Origin: Microvelia longipes
Taxonomy: Eukaryota; Arthropoda; Insecta; Hemiptera; Veliidae
Length of the DNA: 64,000 bases
NCBI GenBank assembly: GCA_018340805.1
Contig: JACMZG010001911.1
Location: forward strand, 53,515,883 to 53,579,882
Direction: 5' to 3'
In this document: piece by piece, positions 1 through 11,488 of the stretch
Layout of the letters: every line of letters begins with the position of its first letter
How positions within the stretch are numbered: position 1 is the first letter of the stretch
Made by a program: the position numbers and the translations under genes
The notes under the pieces: model-generated
The model's database searches: none
What the model was told of the DNA's origin: nothing
Seen by the model: the letters and a program-made list of their open reading frames with translations, nothing else

Positions 1-415
1 CAGAAAAAAAGCTGTTTATTCTCAGCTGTGGTTTACTGACCATGCTTGAAGCTGCGTTTAATAAGCAGCCTAGAATCAACCTGACATTTGACTGTAAGAT
101 TGAGGGAAACCACTGAAAACCTCAATCAGGTTGATTTGACACGCGGGCCCTGGTGTCAAGGTATATTATTATTTTTTTATATTTGGGGTTTATCTGTTGG
201 GGATTTTTCTCAAGGTTTTTTTAGTCTAGTGGGAATAGATTATTTTATTTACTAATTTAAGTGTACTTATTATATTTTTTAACTTTGAGGATAGTAGAAT
301 CTTAAATTGTTTCAGTCTTTCTTTGAATATCTTGAATTTTCACTTCTTGATTGAACTTCTTGTAAAGATTTAGTGTTCTGCCTTGTATAAGGACAGTCTA
401 TTATACTTTCTATTT
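1..415 (-). mobile_element. Diverged fragment of the same LINE family (3' UTR and end of ORF2)
   Basis: From about 40 to 410 the sequence parallels 35740-36075 of the full-length LINE in the same orientation. Shared landmarks include CCTCAATCAGGTTGAT, GACACGCGG, a GGGAATAG segment followed by TTTTATTTAC, and the frame encoding the ORF2 C-terminus. It is clearly older or a sister subfamily, with many substitutions. The 3' end lies left of the window, and the 5' end (around 415) is a truncation with no visible target duplication. Confidence 0.75.
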
Positions 416-903
416 ATAGTTTTCTAACTATAGTTATAGTTTCTATTTATTTTTTCTTTTATTTCTCTTAATACAATATGTTACCAGGTAATTTATCATT
501 CAAAAGGCTTTAGAACTTATCACAACAACAAACTTAGTCTAACGATCACACGCGGGCGCACACTTTTCCATCTAGACTTATTCACACGCTACATTAGGTA
601 CCCACAGAGGGCCTTATACTTAAAGGAAATACAACAGCTTTTATTACTTTATGGGTAGCTTGGGCACCATAACTGTAAATTGGTTATGGTGCAAATCATT
701 TTTTGATTTTTCATAATAATTACAATTTCACGTACATATTACATTATTTTTTGACAAAAAAGTTAAAATTATTTCTACCGTATATATTAATTATTTAAAT
801 ATCTGTGTTGTACATATAGAAATTTAATGCCTGCAGTTTGTAGAGCTTGATATACAACGGGGCAAATGCCCGGTGCGCCCTTGGTCCTAATTTATTTAAA
901 TTA
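416..903. other. No feature recognised
   Basis: AT-rich sequence between the LINE fragment and the family A repeat. Open frames are short and I see no repeat structure. Confidence 0.5.
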
Positions 904-1190
904 AAAATCGGCTACGGGGTACTTCGGAACTTTTTCTCATGACATCGGATTCGCAGCGCTCATCCTTCTTAGTTTGGATAATGACTTTGTGATTTTTCAA
1001 ATATTTTCCGAGTCATTATTTCATGTTAATGACGTCATTAAAAATATTTTCCGAATAGACATACACCTATAATCTGATTTTTGTACAAAATTGATCGGAC
1101 GTATTTTGTTTTATGAATTTTAAAATAAAACAAGTCATTGTTAATGACAGTTATTCGTCGGAATGAATCATTTTTCGACAAAATTAAGAC
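904..1190 (+). repeat. Dispersed repeat, family A (GGGGTACCTCGGAAC family)
   Basis: It begins TCGGCTACGGGGTACTTCGG and runs through CATCGGATTCGCAGCGCTCATCC to the family's GACGTCATTAAAAATATTTTCC segment. Compare 5310, 12787, 17054, 32655 and 59247 (same strand) and 13862 and 16500 (opposite strand). Confidence 0.7.
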
Positions 1191-1516
1191 TTAGTGTAAC
1201 CTATCAAGCGTAAAAATACAGGGTGCTATGATGCATGTGTAACTCATTTTGTTCTACTTCAAACCAAATTTGTCTGAAAATATATCTTAAATTATAAAGG
1301 AAAACCACAGTCTGCTTATCCAGAATGGAGCCTTTCATATGAATGCGCTTGCTCGAAATATTAGAAAATCGCACAAATTCCAGTTTTCTTGCAATAAGTG
1401 GTTCCTTGTAGGGCGTGTGTAAATTATGTAAAAACATTTTTTGAAGCTGATAAAATTTTAACTTATTGCAACTTAAGTTATGATGTTTGTTAAATGACCA
1501 AAAAACCAATATTCAT

Positions 1517-1798
1517 ACCAAAATACGTGGGTTTTCCTTTGTATATCAAGGCAGATAAAGTATTATTTGCCTTGGGATTATAGTTAAACATAAAATACAT
1601 GGGATTTCCTTTATATACCAAGGCAGGTAAATTATTATCTGCCTGGGAATGAATTTTACACACAAAAAATGTGATTTCCTCTATATACCAAGGGAGGTAA
1701 AGTATTATTTGCCTTGGGATTCTAATTACACACAAAATACATAGGATTTTCTTTATATACCAAGGCAGATAAAGTATTATCTGCCTTGGTGTAATCAA
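1517..1798. repeat. About 72 bp tandem repeat, four copies, each with an internal palindrome
   Basis: Units begin near 1521, 1593, 1665 and 1735 and share AAATACATGGGATTTCC and ATATACCAAGGCAGATAAAG. The last unit has a clean hairpin CCAAGGCAGATA-AAGTA-TTATCTGCCTTGG; the same stem is recognisable but decayed in earlier units. The minus-strand open frame through it is only repeat periodicity. Confidence 0.88.
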
Positions 1799-2248
1799 TA
1801 AATGCTAACAATTTTAGCAAAACAAATTTGAGCTGAGGTCCTATTTGTTTACATTTCAGCCTTCCGTTATTCAAAGTAAAGTGATTTCCTTAATCACTTT
1901 ACTTACTCACTGAAGTACTTGGATATATATCAAGTATTCAATTAAATTGTTGTATGTGTACTTTGATTTTTATTAGCAAGCTTTTCTATTTTAGTTCTTA
2001 TTTTAATTAATGAACAACTAACTATTTTTTTTACAATATACGCCTAACAAAATTTTAAAATAATGTGACCTAATTCTTATATGTATTTAAATCAAATTGA
2101 CTAGTTGCTATAGCAACAAGATTTACTAAAAGAAATCACGACTTTTTAAGTATCTGGGAGATAAAGTTGGTTTTAGCAAGGTGTTTTCTCTACAGGATGT
2201 TAACAGGACAGGAAAGAGTAAAAAAAGCTCCTATCTTTCAACATAAGA

Positions 2249-2303
2249 AGGGGAAGTAATGCCCCTTGCCTCTTAGACTGGGGGAAGTATTGCCCCTTAG
2301 AGC
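2249..2303. repeat. 31 bp direct duplication
   Basis: GGGGAAGTAATGCCCCTTGC and the following bases recur 31 bp later as GGGGAAGTATTGCCCCTTAG. Each copy also has a GGGG...CCCC inverted core. Confidence 0.75.
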
Positions 2304-2530
2304 AAGAATAGCCCTCCATACCCTGCCCGAGATAACTTCATCACATAACTTTTTTACTCACTTTTATCACCAAATACAAGAAACTTAAACTAAATCTTGA
2401 CACAATGCTTCAGCAAAATAAATTCATCAAGAGATGCTCTAAAGTTGCCATATTACATTGTAAAACTTCGTCTATATTTTTCAGCGAATTTCCATCATAA
2501 AAATAAAGCTTAATTGATCGTTTTAAAGAT

Positions 2531-2913
2531 ATGGACAATACACGATGATCAGAAACAAATAATATGGACTTGAAAACCGAGAAGTTATAGGCTATGGGAA
2601 AAGCTTAAACATGAAGGCGAAACTGCAGACAATGATGATAAATGCTTGGCTCTAACTAGTGACCAAGGACTTGTGACCAGGCGTGCGGAGTTAAAGCATC
2701 CTTTCAGCGAAGTTGGGCCAGAACCTTCCTGTCCAGTCACGCCACGACTCTCACCTTGCGAGAGTCTCAAAGCCTCGAAAATTAAAAAAGCTGTAATGGT
2801 CATCTCTTGAAGATCACAGAAGACAAGGTCAACTATTGTAGAAACATGTAAGACCTGTCTTGAAATACTGGATTTTTGTGGAACTTATTGAACGAAGCCT
2901 TAGAAGAATAAAA
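2531..2913 (+). pseudogene. Unassigned GC-rich open frame (possible exon or gene fragment) with downstream AATAAA
   Basis: From about 2576 to a TGA at 2807-2809 the plus strand has an open frame of about 78 codons, beginning after a stop. Its composition is ordinary protein-like: segments such as LWEKLKHEGETADNDDKC and LALTSDQGLVTRRAELKHPF, ending KKAVMVIS. GC content is visibly higher than in the surrounding DNA, and an AATAAA occurs about 100 bp after the stop, near 2909. An acceptor-like pyrimidine tract (TGTTTTCTCTACAG) lies at about 2182-2196, but the frame between is not open. I do not recognise the product. It could be a last exon, a processed pseudogene or part of a transposon gene. 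Its left flank (2531-2600) is related, inverted, to 3900-3970. The opposite-strand frame is also open, so strand choice is uncertain. Confidence 0.3.
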
Positions 2914-3077
2914 TGATGAGACAAATAAAAGTATATAGTTGAGAAATAAAATGATAAAATGTCATTAGAAGGGCGAAGAAGCAATGCAGGAGGTTAAAAA
3001 ATAGAAACACATATAACAACACGAAGAAAAGACAAAAAGGAATCACTGAGTCAGGTTTCACACTATATAACTTATAA

Positions 3078-3365
3078 TTGAAGAATCAGCTACCGTCAAT
3101 ACTTGGTATTGGATAAGAATATCACTAGACCGGTTTCGGCCTAGCGCCATCATCATTAAGCGGGGCAACACTCGAGTTCTCAACTAAAAAAGTTATATCA
3201 GTGAAAGTTACATCGTGCTCATTGAGACTAGAAGTTATTCACTGATATAACTTTATTAGTTGAGAATTCGAGTGTTGCCCCGCCTGCTGATAATGGAGTT
3301 TTGCCGAAATTGGTCCAGGGATATTTATATCCAACAGCAAGTATCGACGGTAGCTGATTCTTCAA
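3078..3365. mobile_element. Palindromic element with two hammerhead-ribozyme-like cores
   Basis: The arms read inward from TTGAAGAATCAGCTACCGTC and are near-perfect inverted copies of about 140 bp around a centre near 3215. The left arm (minus strand, 3156 down to 3127) carries AUGAUGA-U-GGC(GCUAG)GCC-GAAACCGGUC. The right arm (plus strand) carries CUGAUAA at 3287-3293, GAAA at 3306-3309 and UGGUC ending at 3315. Stem I of the right arm is CCTG (3283-3286) with CAGG (3316-3319). No protein is encoded. Confidence 0.85.
3283..3319 (+). ncRNA. Hammerhead-like ribozyme motif (degenerate)
   Basis: Stem I is CCUG/CAGG (4 bp). The core is CUGAUAA (one change from CUGAUGA), then an extra U. Stem II is GGA...GCC with one mismatch. 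Then GAAA, then AUUGGU in the stem III position, where the intact form would be ACCGGU. Cleavage would be after C3315. The core change suggests it is inactive. Confidence 0.45.
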
Positions 3366-3494
3366 CTGTTTCTTTAACTTGTGGTAAATTGAACCTGTTT
3401 AAAATAATATATTTCATGAATTTTTCTACAATCGTTGATTTTGTCTTCTGAAATTGTCGATAGTTAAGCTTTTTTCTTTTTTTTTATCTTTATT

Positions 3495-3605
3495 GATTAG
3501 TGTCTACAATAAATGTATTTCACATAGTGCTAATGCTGGTTAAAGTGACTCGGCAGTCTTGATAGGAGGAATCACCCAGTGGTGATACTCCTTGGCGTGG
3601 TTAGG
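3495..3605. repeat. Dispersed repeat shared with 15412-15570
   Basis: Shared words include GTCTACAATAAA.GTATTTCA, CACATAGTGC, AAAGTGACT.GGCA and ATAGGAGGAATCACCCAG. The 15.4 kb copy has about 48 extra bases in the middle. Confidence 0.8.
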
Positions 3606-3734
3606 TAAATGTTGAAATTTTACTTATAAATAAAAATTTGGCTTGAACTAAATTTGTGGAATAAAATTAGTTGACTTTTGAATAGTTGAATTTTCTTAAA
3701 TGTTTTGCGTTTTTTAATTTAAATTAATATTGAT

Positions 3735-3972
3735 TATAACAGAAGGTCACGCGGCCACTGTCGTCGAAGGCGCCGTGGAAAGTAATTTCCATCTTCAAAG
3801 CTGCGAGTCTTTGGCGAGGAGAGTGTTTGTGGCGCCACTCGTCTGCAAAGATCTTTTCTCCATGATCGGTCACAAGACTGTAGGTCAGCGTCCATAGCTT
3901 TAGTTACCATAGCCCTTATCTTCTCCGTTTTTATACGTGTTTAGTGGTAGCTGATCATCGTGTATTGTCCAA
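3735..3972 (-). pseudogene. Unassigned GC-rich coding-like fragment
   Basis: On the minus strand the frame reads, among others, RAMVTKAMDADLQSCDRSW, RKDLCRRVAPQTLSSPKTRS and FEDGNYFPRRLRRQWPRD before a stop near 3737. GC content is well above the flanks. The beginning (about 3971-3895) shares GGACAATACACGATGATCAG and a GAGAAG..TA.GGCTATGG segment with 2532-2600 on the opposite strand, so the two islands are diverged inverted relatives. I see no family match and no clear start. Interpretation as an old transposon or gene fragment is inference. Confidence 0.3.
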
Positions 3973-4712
3973 TTCATTAACGGGCCATCGTCTACGGGCC
4001 AAAGACCCATATTTTTTTAAAAACAAATGCTAAAAGAACAAAAGTGTATCATCTTCAAAGGGGCGATATTCACCATCATTGTGATATTACCACGTATTAT
4101 GTAACATCAAGTAATTACTCAAATACACAAAATACGAAACAACAACAATGTGACCGCGAAGCGGCTTGAGTAGCCAATGCTGCGCAGCAGCTACGAGCTG
4201 AAACCCTTTTTTTGGCATTAGAAGTGTTTTGTTAATTTAATATTAGGTATAGATATTAAAGTTTTTATTTAATAACTAACTATTTAAATAAAAATAAATA
4301 AATAAATTTTATTCCTCACAAACAAACAAAAAATCATTACAAAAATAACATGCTTGAAGTTAGTAATCACAACAGATACATTAATTCTAATTTATATAAT
4401 AAAAAGTATAGGTGAGCGCCCCAAAAAAAGCTAAATGCTTGAAATTTAGTCTCTTCCTTATCAATAGTCCTCTTTTAGTATAGCTATTTGATGATCAGGT
4501 TGAAATTTAGGTAGCTGGAGTAAGAAGGAAATCAATTTTTTAAATTCTATGTAAATGGTGAAACATATATCGTCCTGACCGGTTTTTAAAATCCGGCCGC
4601 TACAGGCATTGCCGTTAAGGTAAGAGATAATAATCTCATGCGTCTTAGGCCATTGGCACCCATAAAGTCGTTTACAATACACCTAAATATTGATAGGATA
4701 ACAATAATTAAA

Positions 4713-4716
<4 letters not shown>

Positions 4717-4786
<70 letters not shown>

Positions 4787-4792
4787 TATATA
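4717..4792. repeat. (AT)n microsatellite
   Basis: Alternating A and T for about 75 bases with one interruption. Confidence 0.97.
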
Positions 4793-5309
4793 AAGAAAGA
4801 ATAATAAGAAGAAATAAATCGTAAATTATAACAAAATTATCACTTAACCATTTTATGAATAATAATGTAGGCTATAGACTATTTGTTAAAAGTTTTAGAA
4901 AATTATTGTTGTTTAATAAAGTCATATTGGAAAATATAGTAGTTTAAAATGAATTATAAGGCCGAATATCCAGAGAGTAAATATTTCTATTGTAGATAGA
5001 AAAGGGAGAGCTAAGCGGTTTCACTATCGGCGTTTTTTGACCGAGAAATAGTTTTGCCACCAATTATAGGTTTTATTGGTTAGACTTTTAAATGAGTTTA
5101 AAACAAATAGAATCGATAATTTATTTTATTATTATAAAATATCAGTGACTGTATTAATTGTTTTTGTTAAGTATTTTTATCGCCTAGTCTGTTGTTTACC
5201 TGTATGATCAGAGTTATGGCACTATCGCTGTAAGAGAAGGTCATAATCCAGAAGATCACTTAATATTCTTGTGTTGATTCTTTTTGTTGAAGTAGAAATA
5301 AAAGAAAAA

Positions 5310-5995
5310 ATTCGGGTGCGGGGCATCTCGGATGTTTTCCTCATAGTAAATATATTTATTTTATTCCCAGGTGTCAACTATTCAAGCACTGAACATGCTT
5401 GATACTTGATACTATGCTTAACTTTTATGATCCAACGAAAATTATATACTTGTATTGAAAATAAAAATTGGAGAACTTATTTATTACGTGGTGTGAGGTG
5501 AAAACTTGTGCCAAATTTCAACTTATTTGGATGATTTTCCGATGTTGTACAATTCTTTTGAAACATAATATAAAAATCAAAAGTCAAAATGTGATAAAAA
5601 TTAAAATATTGCAGAGAATGAAATGAAACTTAGCACATAAATTAGACTTAAAAATGGTGCTAAATCTCGAAATGATTGAAACATTTTTCCACGTTAATAT
5701 GATTTTTCAAAAAAAGTCATTATTGCGGGTTATTGGCGTCATAAAAAAATTAAATTTCGGAAAACACAACTACACCAATAGAATGATTTATGTACAAAGT
5801 TTTAACTCTCTAGCAAACATACACTGGGAGCTACGATGATAACAGACACACACACACATATATATAAATAGACATCTTTGTAAAAACCAATTTTAGGACC
5901 TTAAAAACCTGAAACGCTGGTGGCATCCCTGTTTCGGATTTTTTTGCTAACACAATACTTTTCCTATATACCTACGGCATAAATGAGAAAAATAA
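5310..5995 (+). repeat. Dispersed repeat, family A, long copy
   Basis: It starts TTCGGGTGCGGGGCATCTCG. The middle carries GTGCCAAATTTCAACT and GTCATTATTGCGGGTTATTG. The end carries ACAGACACACACACAC, GGTGGCATCCCTGTTTCGG and CCTACGGCATAAATGAGAAA. It is the most complete copy and shows the family is about 0.7 kb long. The 61-codon frame inside is not conserved in other copies. Confidence 0.7.
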
Positions 5996-7079
5996 AAATG
6001 TTAACTATTAATCAACATGTGACACATTCCGTTTTTTACCTCTTTTTTAAATTTTAGAGGTACCACGAACTAAATTTTTGCAAAGAATTTATTAACATAT
6101 ATACTTTTCTTAATTTCCAATGAAATTATTATAATTAAATCTAATAATAGATAGTTGATTACCTTATTCTAAAATGTCTCAGAGTTTTTCAAGTAGTTAT
6201 GATCTCTCTAGTTTTTAAGTCAGAGTTGAAGTAGTTCCCAAGATACAAAATAATTGTAGCCTGTAATCTTAAATGTATTTTGCGTAAACAATTTCGAGGA
6301 TTATATTTCTAAAGATTAACTAAAGTACCTGTATTACAGTTTATATTTTTTAAAAGAACCAGAGAATTTTTTAAAAAAATAAGTATTAAAAATTTCAAAA
6401 TAGTCGGTAAAGCATTTAATAAAAATGGCTCTTGAAAATTGTATAAAAATAATGTGATACTAATTTAAATAAAGTTTTTATCCCTTTTCGTTAAAAGATT
6501 GATATTTAAAAGGGACTTTGAATAATTTGTAAATAAATTTCTAAAACCATTTTGAAATTCAAAGCAGATGAAAATTTTATTGAACACTTAATCAATTCAA
6601 ATGGAATGTGGGTTTTAAATATTTTCTAAAGTCTATCTGCAGTAATGCCATGATAATTTTATAAATTCTTTAACATTGATTTTTAAACGGATTTTCTGTT
6701 AAATATAAATATTAATAATTTGATTTTTTAATAACAGCTGTTAGAATTTTGAGTTATTGTTTATACCATGGTGGCTAATGCTAACTTTCCTATTTTAGTT
6801 TTGATATAACTCTTTATCTTTCCTAGAATTGCAATCAGAAGATAAGTGCTGACATTGATTTTATTTAAAATCTTCTTAATAAAGAAAGGTATATATTTTT
6901 GTAGAAATCACCTCTTCTCCAAGGTCTCTTTAATTAAACGAAAGATTTTGAATCAAACAAAGGGAATTGAGCAATTACTAAAGTAAAACTCAAATTCGAT
7001 CACTTAAATTTAAATATCGAGATTGAATTTTTTTTTATTTAACTATATTTAATAAAACAAAACAAAAATCTATCGCAGA
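5996..7079. other. No feature recognised
   Basis: AT-rich DNA without coding potential, inverted repeats or matches to other parts of the window that I could see. Confidence 0.5.
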
Positions 7080-7500
7080 AGTCTACATGCCGGGCGAATT
7101 TCCTTTTAAATGCGTGTTTCCGTGCATAAAACCCCAGTTTTTTGCTTAAAGTTCCGGTTAATGTTTTTTAACTAAAGCAGTTACTCAATCAAGCCCAGTC
7201 CGTAACTATTTTGTTTGCAGTTTTCAAAGGATATACGCATAATTATCTAGACGTTATACGAAACTGTGCCTCTAAAATTGGCTGTGCGCACTATTATTTG
7301 CTCTAGTTCAAAGATGAGTTGTATTTATCCGTAAAGGTTTTAGTGCATTTCCTATATATAATAGTTTAAGTTTCGCGAAACGTATTATCTTGTGATCAGG
7401 AACCCTGAAACGGATTTGTGTCATGACCCGAGGTTCGACTCCGGCCATGACTTCGGCGTCATGGCCGGAAAATTGCAAAAACAAAATCGCATTAGCGATT
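7080..7500. mobile_element. SINE-like family B pieces in inverted arrangement, with a tRNA-like B box
   Basis: 7080-7140 (ATGCCGGGCGAATTTCC..ATGCGTGTTTCCGTG) is the reverse complement of part of the 60.5 kb copy, while 7275-7350 (TGCCTCTAAAATTGGC..TTTTAGTGCATTTCC) is in the same orientation as it. At 7425-7450 CCCGAGGTTCGACTCCGGCC resembles a Pol III B box, followed by an inverted GCCATGAC..GTCATGGC pair. Confidence 0.5.
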
Positions 7501-7510
7501 TTTTTTTTCA

Positions 7511-8857
7511 AAGAAAATTTGCTAAAAATGAATTTTAATTAGACATTGTACACAACTTCTTCCAGTAATTTAACTGGTCAAAATATTGTACAGATCAGGT
7601 GTACATTATTTTCTTTTTGGACCTCATTCAAATCAAACATCAGATTTTTAATGATCCATTAAATTTCTTAAAATATGAATGTAAAATGACCAGATGTGTG
7701 GACTGGTCTCCCCCCATCAGCTCAGACCTGGTTTACCTTAAAGATGGGGGGGTAGTATTTGCATAACTTAATATAAAGTTAATTTGAAAAAAGAAATAGA
7801 ATAAGTACATTATTGTAATTTGTAAAATTATTTATATTGCTAATTTTCGTTCAAATACATATTGTTTAAAACAAATACATGGCATGGTCTCAAATTACCA
7901 TCCGATGAAATTTTCTTTGTGAATCCTACACTTATTAATCATTATGTTCAAGAATGAAGACGGTATTTAAACTTTTCACGTCAAATTTTTATCGACTTTG
8001 CATTGATACATTAAACATATGTTAGTATTAGTTGCATAGTAAAATCACATCCACCTGACGAGTATGTGTATTTACTTATATTATCGAAGATTTTTTTAAA
8101 TTTGACGTTGAACAGAGACAGTGTTGTCGCAGACAATGTAGAGGGGGTTTTCATTTTTTCTTGAAAGTGGAAATAACATCCGCATGTTTTCCTATCATGT
8201 AGTTATGAAGAAAACCCAACCTCTATTATATAAAAAGTTCAATTTTTGGAAAATTGGGAAATTTCAAGAAAGATCCTATTTTCATTCATGGAGATTTTTT
8301 TCGTTCTGAGGCCTAAGGCGTTTAAAATATTTAAAGAAATACCAGGAAAAGTCAGCCTATTTAAGCTTAAGTAATTATTTAAATACTCCGAAGCGGCATT
8401 AGCCAATAGAGATTAAATATTTAATATTTAATTTTTTGTAAGTTTGCCAAAAATAATTTTAACATAGCATTATTCCTAATTTGTCACTACTGTTTCTCCA
8501 GTACATATTTTTTATTCCTCTTAAGGATGTGTAAAGAACTTTTCTCTCTCGTTCATGCTTACATCAGAACATAAAAACACCTTATTTATATTAAAGTGTG
8601 TCTTCGGATTTCGAACAAGAATTCAGTTTTATTCCTCGTGGTCACTAATCTACGTTCTGACCTTGCTCGATGATGCTAAACACTAGTGATCCGACAAAAA
8701 ATATAGATACACTAACCGTTTTGAAACAAAAAAAAAATGTAGATTGACAGAAGTATATGCTCGTGTCAATTTTCAACCCAATTTAACATTATTCTTATTT
8801 TCTTTTTTTTTACTTATACACGTTATTTGACAAATAATTGAACTGGTTCTAATAATC
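7511..8857. other. No feature recognised
   Basis: AT-rich; no open frame of note. GGTCTCCCCCCATCAG..GATGGGGGGG at 7705-7752 is a small inverted G/C-run pair. Confidence 0.5.
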
Positions 8858-8942
8858 AAATGATACTTCGAGCTATTGTTCGAAGTATCATTTCATTCCC
8901 TGATTTCATTTTTATTCCCTCATTGCCTGTCTATTGACAGGC
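8858..8942. repeat. Two adjacent perfect hairpins
   Basis: 8858-8871 and 8880-8893 (AAATGATACTTCGA and complement, 14 bp, loop 8) are followed by GCCTGTC-TATT-GACAGGC at 8925-8942. No repeat family identified. Confidence 0.75.
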
Positions 8943-10254
8943 TTATGTAGGGCTACATGCGTTGATTGACTTTTTAGATTTTTTTCTGGCAATTTAGTGA
9001 CGGTTAATGAGTCGTATAAAAATTATTTTCCCTAAGAAACAATTAGGCTTACTGATTGAATTTCGCACCAATTTTCGACTCATGGTTTGAACACTAAACA
9101 CGTATAAAATACATTAGGAGTAACGGTGATAACATGCATACAGTCAGACAACTTGGTACATTTTACTTAGGGGGTTTTACAAATTTCTGACACAGATAAT
9201 TCTTTCACTGTGCCTGACACAAAATAATTTTGGTACAAATACATTACTTTTTCTTTAAACCTTTAAATGAGGCAGTATCAATAAGGAAATGTTAAATTAT
9301 ATTATTTAAAAACAACGTTTTAATTATGTATTGATTAATAACTCATTATTTTATTTATTTATAAAAATTTATTTTATTTATAATAATTTGTTATTATATA
9401 TTATAATTCTGTATTATATTTTTAATGATAATACATTTTTACTTAAAGTAATATTGAAACAATTAATGTAAATATTAAAATTAAAGTAATAAATATTCAT
9501 TCTTTAAAATGTTTAAACTTAGAGTCTGATTTAGATAACTAAATGATTTTCTAAATGTTAGTTATTTTGTTGAAATTCTTAAGTTGTTAAAGCCTTATGC
9601 ATAAAGGCTTTAATTTGTTGTTGAATTTATCCAGAGTGCGGCCTAAATTTGATATAAAACAGAGAAAAGCCTTAGGGTTATATCTAATACATCAGGCTCT
9701 TATGAACTTTAAGTAAGCAGCCTTTTATATCGAGCATCAAAGCTTCTATTGAAAAGTTTTGTTAGAAATCTCAAATACAAATATCAACTTGTGGACATTA
9801 TTAAGAATTTCGGAAAAAATGAAATTTTCCCCTTATAAAACGGAAAATATTTTGTAAAAGACGATCCCACCGGATTCATATGTTAATATACGCGAGATGA
9901 ATACAAATGTATTTTGCATAATACACATACATATTATGGGTTATGATTCCGTCATATTCTCTGAATTTCTATGTATATTAGCATAAATAAGCATTTTTCT
10001 TTTAGCTTTTATATGTATACCCTATTTCGAATTACTTTTCATTTATTGAGCAATAATGATGAATAGTACGTGTTAATAATACTTTCAAAATAGCATGTCT
10101 TTTTATTTTTCCTTGTCTACCGCCTCACCTGTACGCAGGTACATAGGAATAATATTATTAGTTCACACTAAAAATTCGAAACCGACCTTTTATCATAATC
10201 AACTGCTTTTTATAGTTGGTATTAACCTGCCTGTCCTTCTATGTGACGCATAAC
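8943..10254. other. No feature recognised
   Basis: Very AT-rich around 9300-9500. A small hairpin AAAGCCTTATGCATAAAGGCTTT lies near 9591. Nothing else stands out. Confidence 0.5.
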
Positions 10255-10530
10255 TTCCACTGTGTTCTTGATGGAGAACTTATAAAAGTTGGTTTCTTTA
10301 AAGCTTTTAGCGCGTTTCCTTTAAAAAACAGAAAAAATGAGTTACGAGTAGTGTTTTTTAACTGATAAACTGCTCAAGTTATAAAGCGTAAACCGGAACC
10401 TTGAGCATTAAAGGTGGGTAAGCACAAAAACACGGATTCCAATATAAAAGCTATCGTGCTAACCAGGGTTTGCACCTTAGCTTTGAGTGTACGTATCGAC
10501 TCAAAACCACTACTTAGTTGAGTCAACCAA
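10255..10530 (+). mobile_element. SINE-like repeat, family B
   Basis: Shares GCTTTTAGCGCGTTTCC, ACAGAAAAAATGAGTTACGA, CTCAAGTTATAAAGCGTAAACC and TTTGAGTGTACGTATCGACT with 60430-60730. Confidence 0.65.
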
Positions 10531-11450
10531 TCAGGCGAATGATTAAATATTTGTAGACCGAATTGGTAAATATTGAGTCTTTTAGTTAGTCTATTCTTGT
10601 TTTATAATGTTTGATAAATAAATAAAGAGTACAGACATAAAATGCTTTGTTTGATAAAAATCTAGCTGCAGGATTGCTGCGAATTAAGTTTAAAAATGAC
10701 TGTGATAGCTTTCTTTTGTTGGATAAATAGTTTTATCACAGACGGAGCATTTCCCCTATGAAGACATTTGTTTAATTTAGAGTTCTGAGGTCGAGCGAAA
10801 TGAGCCCGATGTGAGGGAATATACAGAACACGATTTTTGTGTTCTTTACGTATAAAAAATCCCAATGATTTAAATAATACCTATCTGAATTCATAAATTA
10901 AAAGAGAAACATTAGGTACATCGTAAAAAAGAACAGTGTGAAAAATATAACATAATCTTATATAATATTACTATTGTATAAAAACGAATCAACACTTAGG
11001 TTTCTGTAATTTACTCACTTCGCTAGTCATAATAAGAAAGAGAATTTTTTCAGTACTTTAAATGACCTGGCCTTACTACACTTGACTTTCGAAGAGTGCG
11101 CTAATCATTTAAAATAGGTTAGGGCCATAAACTAAGCATTTCCGGTCACCTCAACTAAACTATGTTAGCCATAGGTTAATATGGCCGTGGTTATGCTTTT
11201 CGAAGTAGAATGCCTTCTTGGAATTACTCTAAGGAAGGTTTATTTGTTAAATAAATAAGAGATTAATCAATTTGTAAATTAAAGAAGCAGGATTTCTTTA
11301 ACGAAATCACATTAAAAGCTTAAAATAATTCGTAATGGTACGAGTTATGTTACGCTAGACCTATATCGCCCATCGATTTGTTCTCTAATATTATAGCGGT
11401 TACCAGAGTGACTTGGACTGTATACATACCCCATGTCCATGACCATGACT

Positions 11451-11488
11451 TGGGCTACATGGTATGTCCATACATACCATGTAGCCCA
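11451..11488. repeat. 16 bp perfect hairpin flanked by CATGTCCATGACCA repeats
   Basis: TGGGCTACATGGTATG-TCCATA-CATACCATGTAGCCCA. The word CATGTCCATGACCAT occurs on both sides in direct orientation (11432 and 11488). Confidence 0.85.

Noticed and set aside
2585..2803. 72-codon minus-strand frame as a gene
   Set aside because: The plus-strand frame has more protein-like composition and a downstream AATAAA; neither strand has a recognised family, so only the plus frame is listed, at low confidence.
9589..9613. AAAGCC hairpin followed by T-rich sequence as a transcription terminator
   Set aside because: Bacterial-type terminators have no role in a eukaryotic intergenic region; treated as a chance hairpin.
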